From the NCBI RefSeq assembly GCF_007655135.1, contig NC_045127.1:4402001-4466000 (forward strand): 64,000 nt of DNA, read 5' to 3'. The notes beneath the pieces were generated by a model. The model was given only the letters and a program-made list of their open reading frames with translations. It was not told the DNA's origin and searched no databases. This document shows positions 34,425-47,500 of this stretch, piece by piece. Made by a program: the position numbers and the translations under genes. The stretch comes from Punica granatum. Lineage: Eukaryota; Streptophyta; Magnoliopsida; Myrtales; Lythraceae. Numbering within the stretch: position 1 is the first letter of the stretch; every line of letters begins with the position of its first letter.

Positions 34425-37400
34425 TCAATTACATACCTGCTGGGGCTGCTGGTAATTATAACCCGGGTATCCTCCGTAGTATGCATTAGGGTCCTGAGGA
34501 GGCACATATCCATATCCTTCGTATCCTTGGGAATACCCATAATATCCACTGTTCCACTGGGCTTGTTCTGACACCAGAGCCTGAAAATACGCAAAATGTA
34601 TGGTCCAATCAACAATCGCATGCCAATGCTAAATTCGCGTGTTAATGGAGATTGGAAAAATTCTTAAAACCTGCTTGTTTGAGGGACTGCGGCCCCATGA
34701 AAGTCGTATGCTCTGTCCACCTAACTGAGTCCCATTCAGCACCTGCAGGGCTTGCTCAGCGGAAGCTCTGAAGATGCAACATATGCAAACATGAGATGAC
34801 CATCCTAAATCACAAGTTTAGATAATCTAGCTAGAGTACGAATAAGTTGTCACTTAGTAAAACTTGATATATTAAGTGCATAATCTAATGCTCCAAGTAA
34901 TAAAGCCTTCAATTCATTAAGTATTTTAAGAACTATTTATTGAATCAGGTGACATCCAATCTCATTGGTGTGTAGACCTCTCTCAAAATATATCTCTACT
35001 TCGCCTCCTCACTGTGTTTCTTCTGTACTAAATTGTAGCACTTTGATTTATTAAGTTTTTTTCAACTTTAACTCGTCATGATTTGGTACCTGTTAACAAA
35101 ATGAACGAACCCACAGCGCTTTCCAGCTGGAATTTTCACACTATGCAACTCACCAAACTGGCCAAATACTTGTCTCAAGACATCATCAGTAACACTTGGA
35201 TCCAGAGCCCCTACAAATATCTACACTCACAGCAATATAAAAGTTATAATGTGCCATTGTACATTTCTAGTTATAAGGACACAGCCAGTCACTTACTGTT
35301 GTATTGTTGGGATCATTCTCGCCATGAGTGCCAGAGCCGTTCTGCTCAGGTGCTGCAAATAGGATAGAGATATGAATACATGTATTTCTGGACATGCACT
35401 TCCGGGTCACAAAGTGAACAGATATCACAAAACTTAATAATAATCCAAAAAACTACATAGATATGGTGCCATCTTTTGGATTACATTTGATACAGAAAAA
35501 TCCACGAACAAGAGAAACAGATAAGTCTCCAATCACAGGATTAAACTTCTCAAGACAATTCGGCCACATGTAAAAAACTTCACCATCAGATGAGATATTA
35601 TCAAGCACCAGTTGGAACTCTGTCAACAAGAAGTGGTAGTCCTTTAACATAAATATATCAATGATTATACCGAAATTACCCACTGAATGAAAAAGAACAC
35701 AAATGCACCTTCTCTTAATCAAGAGCATCAGACAATTGACAAATGGAATTATTGCAGCAAATATTACATGTCTTTTTTTTTTCTTTTTTTTAAATAAGCG
35801 ATTATTACATGACTTTTTCAATGGCCTGAAAGCTGCAAAATCTGAAAACTGATTGGTCCTTCACATCAGAATTTTGATTATTCCACTTCTGCAAAATTGT
35901 CTCGGAACGGAATCATACTAAGAGCAAGGAGAACCCATAAAAAGAATTGAGAATAATGTTATCCATTATATAAGGGAATTGGTATATCCTCATGATAGCT
36001 GTCTACTCCACTTTTTCCCCATAAGCCTGAGGTAGAATCCCTCAAATCCTTCCAGGAGAAGGGACTGAACAAAATGATTGTACAAATCAAGAAATGATCT
36101 TCAGTAACTAAGAATGCTATTTAAGGTAAAGAGATTGAATCCAAGAGCAAGAGATATATCTGCAGCAGCTATTTTCTATGAATAACCATCAATGACACCA
36201 CGATCTGGTGTAAAAGTTCCAAGTTTACGTGTAGCAATTAAAAGGACCACAAAATTCTGCATGCATCAGGACTAAGATTTTGGTAAAGTAAGTTAAATAA
36301 ATTGGGAACCGATGGAACTGATACACAAGGACATTAAGCTTATGGACTTGCAAAATATACCATAACTTAAAGGAATTGGACATTTACGTAAGCTTTGGAA
36401 AGCGGGAAAAAAAAATAAATGGACTAGTGGACAAGCTAGGGAGCTGAGTATTTGAATGTAGCGCATAAAATGCCACAAGTACTAAAAGCTTGTGTCATAA
36501 AAATATAACTGACCTAAAATGAGCCACGCATTATAGTGGAATCATTTCAGCCGAAATCAGTTCCAGGCCCTACAAAGGAAGAGCCTCTCGATTCCTGCTT
36601 TAAGACAAGATGAGTCTTATATAAGTTTTTGCTTGTTTTTAAGGGAACTAAGTGTGCCCACTTGGTAAAGGAAAGTACTGGAAGGAAACGACTCTAATTC
36701 CTCCTATCCTTAAGGCATAACTGAAACCGAATGCGTTCCATAAACGGCTTTCAAATTTGCATCTCTATAAAAATGCAGTCAAGAAACAATTACTATATCA
36801 ATCAAGTGCAAGCGAATCAAACTTCAAAGTATATAGAAAACACCATCTATCATCAAGAACAAATATGTCAGAATAAAGCAATTAGCAGAGAAATATATGC
36901 AAAAGCAGATTGAAAACTATACCATTTTGATATGACTGGGCAATGCCGGTTTTCTTGTTAGCAGCTGGACCTATCCGCATGGGCCTGGAAGAGCAGTACC
37001 TCCCATTCATTTCAGTCATGGCACGGAGTTGTTCGGCTTCATCACCAAACTTGATGAATCCATAGCCTTTGGAACGTCCAGTCATCCTATCAGTAACAAC
37101 CTTCGCACCTTTTACTGACGAATAAATAGCCCTAAAAGTTTCTTGTAGCAAGTAATCCGTAACATCAGCAGCCAAGTCCCCAACAAAAATTGTGTAATCC
37201 TGACCACCATCTTGGCGTTTCTCACCAGGACCGAGCGTGGCCCAATTCATCCTGAAGTTCTGGTCAGAGTTTGGCATTAATGAGCCATTGTAAGTCTGCA
37301 GTACCCTTTCTGCTGCAGCACGCGATGCGAACTCAATGAAACCATAGCCCTCAGAAAAACCGGTCTGCTTGTTCCTAATGACCTTTGCAGTGACAACCTG

Positions 37401-37953
37401 ACGACCATAAGATAGCAGCTAAGTTGGAATTGATTGGTACGATACATAGAACAAGAAGGTGATCATAAGAAGAACGGTTCCTAAAAATATGTCAATTGTA
37501 CCAAGTTTTCAGCGACACGTAAAAAGAGGGAAAAACTTGCAGCTTTCAGGTGCCCATGCATATATAGCAGAGAGAAACAGCAGTGATCACCTCGCCAGTG
37601 TGAGCGAAGCAGCTGAAGAGGTAGTTCTCGTCCATGTTGGGCTGGAGGTCCCCAATCCAGAGCGACTTAATCTCGTTGGCCGAGTACGGACCAGCAGCAG
37701 GGTATTGCTGCACCTGAGACGGCACTGGAGGAGGGACGGGCTGGGGCAACCACCCGGCCGGTGGGGGCACTGGCCGGGCCGCCGGCTGCTGCTGTTGCTG
37801 CTGTTGCTGCTGCTGCTGCTGCATCATCATCATCCATTGCTGGTGCGGCGGCAGCGCTGGGGGAGGGGCGGCCATCGGCTGGTGCGGGTACTGCTGCGCC
37901 GGAGGCTGGGCCTGGGGGTTAGGGGCGGCACCGGGTGATGGCTGGGGCATCAT
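34425..37953 (-). CDS. RBP45: RBP45-like triple-RRM nuclear RNA-binding protein
   Basis: Exons (minus) 37953-37591, 37397-36923, 35352-35297, 35220-35090, 34767-34671 and 34580-34425; 425 aa with consistent phases. A Gln/Pro-rich N-terminus carries 12 consecutive Gln (about 45-56) preceded by four Met. RRM1 is about 97-172 (SLWIGDLQPNMDENYLF; GYGFIEF), RRM2 about 189-267 (TIFVGDLAADVTDYLL; GYGFIKF) and RRM3 about 300-375 (IFVGALDPSVTDDVLRQVFG; KRCGFVHF). A Gly/Tyr-rich tail follows. These oligouridylate/poly(A)-binding proteins act in nuclear pre-mRNA and stress-granule metabolism. Intron 2 is 1.57 kb and looks empty. The last exon as written ends in CAGCAG then GTATGT, which reads V-C-N-stop but is also a good donor, so a further exon is possible. 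RBP47 is the alternative name; the tail favours RBP45. Confidence 0.92.
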
Positions 37954-38572
37954 AGTGGAGGAAGCGAAACCTTAGATCGGCAGAGAAACCCTAATCGGTG
38001 CGGGTGGAAGACGGAATATATGGAGCTCTGAGGTGCTGAAAATATGGTAAGGAGAAGAACAGGGTGGAAGGAGTTGCCCAGTGGCGTGTCACCACCTTAT
38101 TTATGGTCGGTGGGGCCGACATAAGAATCTCATCCAACCAAAAAAAAATAGTAAAATAAAAAAATAACCGACATTCGAGAATCTTTTCCGACATAGATTC
38201 AATTTGGTCCGGGCCTGGGCCTAGGGCTGTTTGGGCCTGGGCCTCCAGCTGTTTGGTTCGTCGGGGAAGTTCACTCTTTCCTCAGGTCTCTTCTTCTCTG
38301 CTGGTCGGCTGCTCTGCTCTTCCCGTTATTCACTCTTGTACTCCGCCTCCGCTGTATCTCCCCACGCTCTCGGCGGCATATTGCTCGCCGCCGCCTCTTT
38401 CTCAGCCCCGGCAGCCGACTGGTGTCATAAAGGGCGTAAAGTTATGTTCTTTTAGTTCTTGGATTTGTGCCGGTCCAAGCGGAAGAGAGATACTTGTCAT
38501 AGCTTCAAATATTTGTGGGGGCGACTGATTTCAGTCCTCAATAGGAATCAAGGAATATAGAGAACCTCTCAC
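37954..38572. promoter_or_regulatory. Bidirectional promoter, RBP45 (left) and URB1 (right), with site II boxes
   Basis: Only 619 bp separate the two divergent start codons. Three TGGGCC boxes lie within 28 bp (38216, 38232 and 38238), and a telo-box-like AAACCCTAA sits at 37986 in the RBP45 leader. Site II plus telo-box is a usual pair in promoters of plant ribosome-biogenesis genes, which fits both products. Confidence 0.6.
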
Positions 38573-41500
38573 ATGGGGGAAGAAGAGATTCCGAGCTTCG
38601 TTCTCAATGCTTCTCTTGAAGCCAAACTCCAGGAGCTTCTGCATTATATCACTTCCACGGAGATTAAGTTATGCGCCGACGGTGCAAAGGAATTCGTTAA
38701 GCTGTTAAAAGGGAGCCGCGGAGGCGAATTGCTTCGTCTGTACTTGCGGACTTCGCCCAAGTGCCCCGAGCTGTTAGAAACTTGGAAGCTCCGACAAGGC
38801 AAACCCGGAATCTCTTACATACTTTCGCTTATTTCCGCCCTGCTCGATCACCCTGATGGAAGGTATGTACAGGGCGATAGAACGAGGATTGCTCACTGCA
38901 GGGTTCTCGATGATTTCGCCAGGTTGCTAGTTGATGAGAAGTTGGAAGACGTTTACGGGGAGTTGAACAGTAAAGAGGCTAAGCGCCAGAAAGCTGCCCT
39001 TCAGCTCATGGCTTCGATAGTGAGGCGGATTTCGGATTTGGCCACTGAGGTCGCCAAAAAGTTTGATTTCACTCTTCCGGCCTTCCGAAAGCTCGGGGAG
39101 TACAGGAAGAAGAAGAGAGTGGATGACAAGAGGAAACACTCGACGAGGAAGCCTTTTGTCGGGTTTGCAATGTCCTTCTTGGAGGTGGGGAGGCCTGGGT
39201 TGTTGAGGTGGATTCTCCAGCAGAAAGACATGTATTCTGGCGTCCTGCGTGGTCTTGAAAATGATGATGATGAGACCTTAATTTTTATCCTGTCTACCTT
39301 ACGCGACAGAGTTCTCACTGCAGAGTCCCTGGTGCCCCCGGGCCTTAGGAGTGTGCTGTTTGGGAGTGTCACCTTGGAGCAGTTGGTCAGTATTTCTGGA
39401 AGGGAGAATGGAGGGCTTGCCTCTGAGTTGGCGCATAGCATCCTAGTCATGGTCTGTACTCATCCTTCCAATGGGTTGATGCCTGATTTGAAGAGAAGCA
39501 CAAACCAGTTGAAAGGTAACCCGAAGCGTCTGTTAGGATTGATGAAGAAGCTTAGAGCAGCAGAGATTGGGTACCACAGGGATCTTCTTTTGGCTATTGT
39601 TCATGGGAAACCATCTTTTGGGTCAGCTTACATGGAAGAGTTTCCTTACAACATCGAGGATCATGCATCACCAAACTGGTTGGTTTTTCTGAACTCTTAA
39701 ATTGAAGTAACAGATATACTCTTTTCCATACTTTTTATGTTTATTTCCTGCGTTACCATAATTTCTGATGGCAACTGAAGAACTCGCAGGTTTTCTGCTG
39801 TTTCTCTTGCAGCCGATGTGGTTTCAGCTGTGGGCATGGGTAGCCCTTTCGTTTTCCTGGATTCCATCTCTTATCATCCGCCTCCTTTTGATGGACCTGA
39901 TGTTCAAAATGTCATTAAAAGTGTATGTCCACGTCCTTTCACCCGATCCAATATGAACAAGGGGTTGCTTCATACTGATATTCTTGTGAAAAATGCAACC
40001 TTGAGGCTTCTCTTGGAGGAGCTGAGGTTACTGGATTCCTTTATCTGTTCTCTGGATATCAGATCGAGGAATCTGCCTAGCTGGGAAGCTTTCAAGAGAG
40101 AGATTCAAAATGAAGCGCGAACCGTGCTCCCTGATCCCCAGGTTTTACTGAGTCTGCTTTCTTCTCTAAGCAGTACTTTGAAAAGTAACGGATCTCATGT
40201 AAAGAGAAAAGCAAGTTCGGAGGATTCAGACTCGCTAGTCCAGAACAGCTATTCTGTTAAGAAAAGGAAAGTAGGTAACTCAGGGGAGGATGCGGATATT
40301 ATAGTAGGTGGAATTGCTTCTGATATAGATGTTAATTTGCCAGACGAAAATGAGGAAATCGCTGATCTTGGGGAAGATATGGATGACAGCAAGAATCTAG
40401 CACACTTGTATGCTGAAATATGGGGTTCTGACCAATCCCAGATTCCTGTTTCTACTACAAGGGATGCGGAGATATACTTTTGTACCAAGCTTTTTGAAGC
40501 TCTCCAAATTTATCTTGTAAGTTGACATCGTCTACTTGCACAGGAAGCATATTTCAAACTTCGCCAAGTGAAAATCTTCCTGCTCCATATGTGTCTTTTT
40601 TCGTTCTGTTTCCGTGGTTGCTGTTTTTAATAATTGGTTCCAGCAAGCCGACTATGTTTATTAATCGGGTGCAATTTTTCTTTTCTTGCAGCGTATAATG
40701 CCCAGTGTGCTGGAGGGCTCATTTGATTTCTTTGTAAATCTCCTTAGCAATTCTCCCAATTTACCAATGAATCTATTGAGTTCAGTGCTAGGTCTGCTAG
40801 TGGAGTACATCAGATGGCCCCCCGGGAGTGTTATCCCACTTAGAACCCCAGCCCTGATGTACAAACATTTGCAGACTTTGATTAACTTATCATTGTTCTC
40901 ACCACTTAGCAGCATAAGGGCTCAGGCCTATCGTCTCTCAGTTGCTGCTATGTTAAGCACCGGGGCATTTGATAAGAATCCACATGAAGTGGACGCGTGG
41001 TCCTTGTTCCTACCAAATTACATAGGCAATACAGTGCAAGAGATTGAAGTTCTGCAGAGTTTCTCTTCAGCAGTCATCTCATTCCTCTGTGATGCCGTAT
41101 CCACAATTGGGAAGAATTTGTTCAAGTTTTGGGATCTTGTTCGCTGCAATGCAAGAAAGCTCAAAGATTCAAAAGGTATCTAATTTTTCATGCCTTTTTG
41201 CGTTTCAAGTTTCTCACGTCTTTCAACTTGGAGGTTGTCTTGAGTGTCATGTAGGGTTCACTAAATTTGAAAATGCAGTAGTCATGTACTTTGCATTATG
41301 AGGAGACCCGGAGGAAGAAGATAATTGCAGCCATAGAGAGAATTTGGTTGTTTTGCATGCATTTCTCTGTTTGTGCTATGACATCTCATCCTTCTTATGC
41401 CTCTTGCAGATTATGCACTTAATTTTAGCCCTCTCGCCATCTGTATCCTGCAGAAGTGTTTGAGGGTGATCAAGTCTGAATCAGGGTCTTTTCCTTTATC

Positions 41501-44500
41501 TGAGAAAACAGTGATATCAATCTACGTAAGCAGTACCTTGAAATATCTCCTACAAACCCAGGTTAGCCAACTTGTTTTACCATTTCATCTTTTGTTATGA
41601 AAATGTTTTGTATTTTCTTTCCTTACAATGATGTTCGTATTTTAATGTGATTAGTGAATTAAAAATTTATAGGTCGATCCAAGTATGTTATCTGCTGCAA
41701 TTTTGTCACTGATGTCTGACACAATTGGTGAGTGCCCAAATGAGGATGATTTGTCTGGAGATTTTTTATGTGAATGGAGACCATTGAAGAGTTTATTCGT
41801 CTTTGCCCGAGGCACGTTCAACCATCAAAGTCATTGCCATTTTGCTTCTGATCCAGAAGACCTACCTGCTGATAATTCTTTCTCAATGACACTAAGTCAA
41901 ACTAAGGAATTACTGAGAAGAAGCAACACTGCTGAAATATCTGCAATAATCAAGGCCTTTTCTTCCTCGATCATCTGCACATCGCCGGCCCAGATCTTGC
42001 AGAATTTTCCTTCAATTATGACTGTCTCAAAGAATCTTCATGGAGTTACTGTCTGGCTTCTGTCATCACTGTTCTTTGTCAATGGAAGTCTACTTGCTAG
42101 GGTTTCTAAGTTGTGGCCCGAGTTGTTTTCTGCTGCTTTAGAAATGGTTGCCTCAAGGATAGACTGTAAAGGCCAGAAAGATGATGCTCTTAATATGTAT
42201 GGTGATTCCTTTGGAAGTGAATTACCTGCTACTGCTTTTAGTTTGTTCTTGGAAGAGGGACCTTTCCATGTTTTGTTCCTTGTGGTGATGAGCTCTAATG
42301 GCCTTATCTTGTCAGGGTCCTCAGACTTCGAAATTCTGCTTCTGGATAAACTCTCTGAATCAACAGTGGAATGTCTTATATCCTATGTGCGCCTTGTGCT
42401 CTTTTGGGTACATCAGATACAACTTTCATATCGCGATCTTCCATCAGCAGAAGTTAAAAGATTTTCTGAAAGTTGTGTTGGTCTTCTCAAGTCCATTTTG
42501 GCTCAATTATTCTCTTCTAAGCGATTCTTGCAATCACCACAGCTAATGCAGGAAGCGGCTGAAGGTATGTTTTATCACCCAGCAGTGACGGCGTTCTTGT
42601 CCCCCACCTGGCTCTCTAGTGAAAGATTCACTAAGCAATACATGGCTGACCCTTCTGATGCCTTTTCTAGCTTGTCAGAGAATAGTACAGAGGAGACAGA
42701 CTTTCATGTCTTAGGTGTTTTGGAAACAGCTTCTTATTTCTTATGGTCCTTAGTCAGCGGCCAAAATATTGTAACAGAGTCTGAAAAGGGCGGCCTTCAG
42801 CACCTTGCAAATGCTTTCAACTCATTGATCCAAAGACTTCTGGCAGAGGTCAGGAAGAGATTTGAGTTATGTGTAGAAATGAAAAGTGTCATAACTCTAC
42901 TTCCTGTATATAGAGCTTTACTTGCATTGGTTCGTCTTATATCCCCCCTCCAGCTTTTGGCATTTGTGCGATGGATCTTTGATAGAATCAACATAGATGA
43001 TGTTTCAATTACTGAAACATTTGGAAAAACTCTGCTCTCCATTGGTTGTCATGTTGCATCTTGTGCATTTGACACAGTAGATATTTATTTGCAGCAGCCA
43101 ATCGCAAAACGAGCACAGTTTGATATATTCTGGAAAGCTGGAGAGTGGAACTTTGACATTAATATTATTGGAGAAATTTATCTGAATGTGCTCAAGCAAG
43201 CCCAACTTTTCCAAGCAGATTTTGCTGATTTGTGTTTGCTGAAGGCTATCAGCGCTGTGTACAGACAGAAATCAGCACAGTATCTCAATTTACACCCTTT
43301 GAGTTTCGTCCTGTTGAGGGTTGTAGGGGGCACTCCTCTGGAAATGCTTTCTTATTGCATTAACAGGATAAGTGTCACAAGAGCTAAGATCTTATTTATG
43401 ATTGTCGAGTTGAATCCATTGCAGCTGTCAATCTTTGGGCACATATTTTCCAATATTCTGCTTCCAGAGGACAATTTAACAAAAAAGAACCAGAGTTGTT
43501 CTCTTTCAATTGAGGACCTTCTGATGCTACTTCCCAGTGCTCTGTCTTTCTTGAAATCAACTGTTCTGCGATATGGAAAGGAGTGCTGCTCAACATTCAG
43601 TAATATTCCTCTGGTTTATTCTAGGATTCTCTTAGATGGTTTTCGTCAATGGAAAAGTTTCGTATCAGGATTCTCATTCCAGGAGGAATATGCCGAGTTC
43701 TTTCCATCATCAATGGAGGAACTTCTCAAAATTGCTGAGGGCAGTTTTCTTGGGAAAGCAGTTTGCATGCTACGGTATCACTTTCTCTTGAATGGTGGAT
43801 CAGTAAAGCTGAAGAAATGCTTGAAATTATTCAATTCAATCTTGCCAGAGTCTGCCAGTCACAATGAGCTCCTGGATTGTGATATCGAAGAATTGAGCTC
43901 TTGTTCAACAAAGGAGTTACTAAATGTTATTAGCAGAGTTTTTGCAAAGATTTCATTGTGTCAAATGCTATTGTTTCCTGAATGTGACATTTCTGAGGAT
44001 GTCAAATCTGATGGTCTGTTCTCATCAAGGACTCGATTGATACGCCTCTTGGTGTACACATGGCAGCAAATTGTCAAGAAGTTACCCTTAGGATCTGACA
44101 ATTCTGCAAAAGGAAAGGGCACAGAATCCTCATCCTTGTATAACTATTTGGAAGCTTTTGTCCTGAGAAGCATCCACGTTTTGACAACGAAGATGCGCGA
44201 TGATCTCATTCAGCTGCAATCGATTCCCTTCCTTGAGGAGTTGATAAGATCCATTCTTCTTTTTAGGTTTGAGGATCCCAAAAGTTTGAAGACACTCCGA
44301 AGCATCCTAACTATACTCTGGGATGGACAGTTTTCTTGTTTTCCATATCTACAGTTGTTGCTTGCGCACTCACAGTTCCCCCACACACTGCATTCCATCT
44401 CCAAGACATCTGAAAGTCTACAGCTTGGAGCATTTTTAAGGCCCATGTCCAGCATTCTGAGGACAATCAATATTCCTGCCATGAATCACTCTGATAGAGA

Positions 44501-47500
44501 GAAAGATAAGGAGATGGCTGATCAGTGCATAAGGAAGTTGGAAGTTCTCAAGTTACTAAGGACACTGCTTCACTTTACGGGTTGTGATCATGGACAGTCT
44601 GCGAAGGAAGATGGAATAAATTTTCAAGAGCTACTCATGTTGCTTCTTTCTTCTTATAATGCAACTCTTGATGAGATTGACCAGGAGATTTACAGCCTCG
44701 TGCAAGACATAGAATTTACTTATGGTGACAAAGCAAACCTTGCAGAAACAGATTTCCTCTGGGGAAGTTCTGCCTTGAAAATAAGGAAGGAGCGAGCTCT
44801 AGAGCAAAACATATTAACTGATGTTGTGAATGATGCTGGAGCACTCGAACAACGTCGGAGAAGTCAAGTTAGGGAGAACCTTCCTATCAATCCCACATTA
44901 TGTGCGGCAACTGTTCTTGATTTCCCTTATGATAGAGTAGCAGTTACTGGACCATCACCTTTGGAGACCATTGACACAAATGAGATAAATAACATGCCTG
45001 AGGTATGCTAGAATACTTTTTCACCCTTGACTTTTGCCATGCTAAAGTGCCCCTCTCCTTGATTAATTTTCTTCATTTTTTTTTCTTCAAGCAAATTAGT
45101 TTCTTTAAGTGTTCCTAACTTCCTTGCAGATACATACATGTGGTGCCAAAAGGATTCGAAGATATGATCCTGTTTTTATCATGAGATTCTCACTCCACAT
45201 GCTATCAGTTGGCTTCATTGAACCAGTGGAGTTTGCGAGTCTAGGCTTGGTAGCTGTTGCTTTTTGTTGCCTGTCTTCCCCTGATGATGGAATGAGAAAG
45301 TTGGCTTATGAAGCTCTTGCAAGGCTTAAGAATGCACTGGAGGTAAGACTATCATCAATTGTAATCTTCATTTGTGGTACCTTTTAACTTTAGGCTGTTG
45401 TGTTTTATCTTTTGAAGTCGATTTAAGTTCATTGACCTGCTGCATGCAATACTATGAACAAGAAATTTCTTATAGAAGTATGTCTTTTGGGTTTGAAGGT
45501 CATCCAATGCTTGTTCCATCTCCCCTTATGGCCTAAAAATGCTGTTCAGGGCTCTCTCTCTCTCTTTTATATATATATATATATATATTTCCTTTATGGC
45601 CTAAACATGTGGATGCTCTAATATCGTTGCGATGAAGGCATGAATAACATGCGGATGGATGACCAATTTATTAGATATGTAATAACTACGATAAAAATTG
45701 AAGCTAATGATGGAGGGAACATTCTGTTTTGAAGAACATTACACGAATCAATCAGAAGAAAAAAAATATTGGTTATACTTTTGCTACCTGTTCAAGGTCC
45801 TCCACCTTACATTAACTTGTACGTACAGACTTGTCAGAAGAAGAAGGCTGTCATTCGTCTTCGCCTTTTGTTGACCAATGTACAAAATGGTATTCAAGAG
45901 CCGTGGCAAAGGCTTCCTTCTGTTATCACTCTTTTTGCTGCAGAGGCATCCTTTGTATTGTTGGATCCATCACATGATCATTATGCAGCGTTGAGTAAGA
46001 TCTTAACGCGCTCAGCCAAAATCAACATGAAGGTAATTTTGGTTAAATTGCAAAGTGAAATCTCTGGACCAAATTAGTTTGTTGCTCAATTCTTCTGATT
46101 GTTTGTTATCAGAATTCGGAACCAGACCAGACGCGATATCTGAGGCCGGCAATTTTGGAGCCAGTAGAATATATTTTTATTAATCATATAATTATCACAT
46201 CACTTAATGATGTAAAATGTATGACATATTTCCTTGTTAATTGTGAAAGTAGTTGTCAGTTTACTGAACGAACTGGCTAGGTCAGTCTGTTCATACCAGT
46301 CTTATGATATCAAATCTGCAACAAGAATTGAAACGCCTGCATGGCGAATTTCTTCTTGAACTGGTCAATCTGACTTGGTTTTGGTGACTATGATTCTGAT
46401 AGTCAGCTATATCTTAACATGCTTCACTCGACTCCCATTGTAGAGTGTGCCGCTGTTTCCCGATTTCCTGTGGAGTACCGCCGTCAATTTCAAGTCAGAA
46501 AGATTGTGGATACTTCGCCTGATTTATGCTGGCCTGAACTCAGATGATGATGCCACCATTTTTACAAGGAACTCCATTTTTGAGAATCTGCTCAGTTTTT
46601 ACTCCACTCCTGTTTCAGATTATGAGTCAAGGGAGCTGATTCTTCAGGTAATTCTTTAGCTGTTGCCTGTCCATCCTCTCCTGCTCAGAAGATCCTTTTG
46701 AGGTCTCAGGTTGCTCTTTCCTGGTGGCTCACCAATAGTAGAGTAACAGTATTTTCAGGATTCGAGGAAATGATACGATGGGGCAGGTTGTCAAGACTTG
46801 ATACCAGGGGTTTAAATTATTTATGGTTCCTATTATTGCACTAAAAGAATATGCCACCCTCCATAATTACTCCATCACAAGTATATTGACACCTTTCCCA
46901 TTTAGGTTTATGCAATATTTTTGTGGTTTTGAACTTTCAGAATGGAGGAGAATAAATTCATCAGAAAAGGAAGTCTACACGGACAATTCCTTGTTCATGT
47001 TCTAAGTAGTTAGCTGTATATTAAGCCACGTTCAGTTTTGTGAGAGCTTGGAGTTTAGTTCAGTGAAACCATAAAGGTCACTTGCAGTCTTTTGCATCAG
47101 AAAAAGAGGATGGCTATAAGTATGAGGCTGACTTTTCTATTTGTTCATTTGTTCAACCCATGAAAAAGATGAGCAATGTGATTTCATTTGGCTCCCATTA
47201 AATTCTTCTCGTGGTTCCCTTTTCAGTACTTAGCCCAGAATCTTTCATCTGATGCAGATTGTAAAGAAGTCAGTTAAATTGCCGAAGTTAGCTCGTTATC
47301 TAGCAGAACAGTGTGGTCTCTTTTCATGGTTGTCATCCGTCCTCTCATTCGCCACAAACAACCTCTCTGGAGATGACAGAAGTTTCTGCTCCAGACAGCT
47401 CATTGCAGTTTTAGAGGTAAAGATTCCATTTGTTTTTGTTTCAGGACAGCCTTCTTCAGCTCTCCTTAGTTTTTATTTTATTTTATGTTTTAATTTAGTG

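Noticed and set aside
37459..37938. 159-codon plus-strand frame opposite RBP45 exon 1
   Set aside because: Its poly-Leu and Arg/Gly runs are the antisense of the poly-Gln and Pro-rich N-terminus of RBP45.
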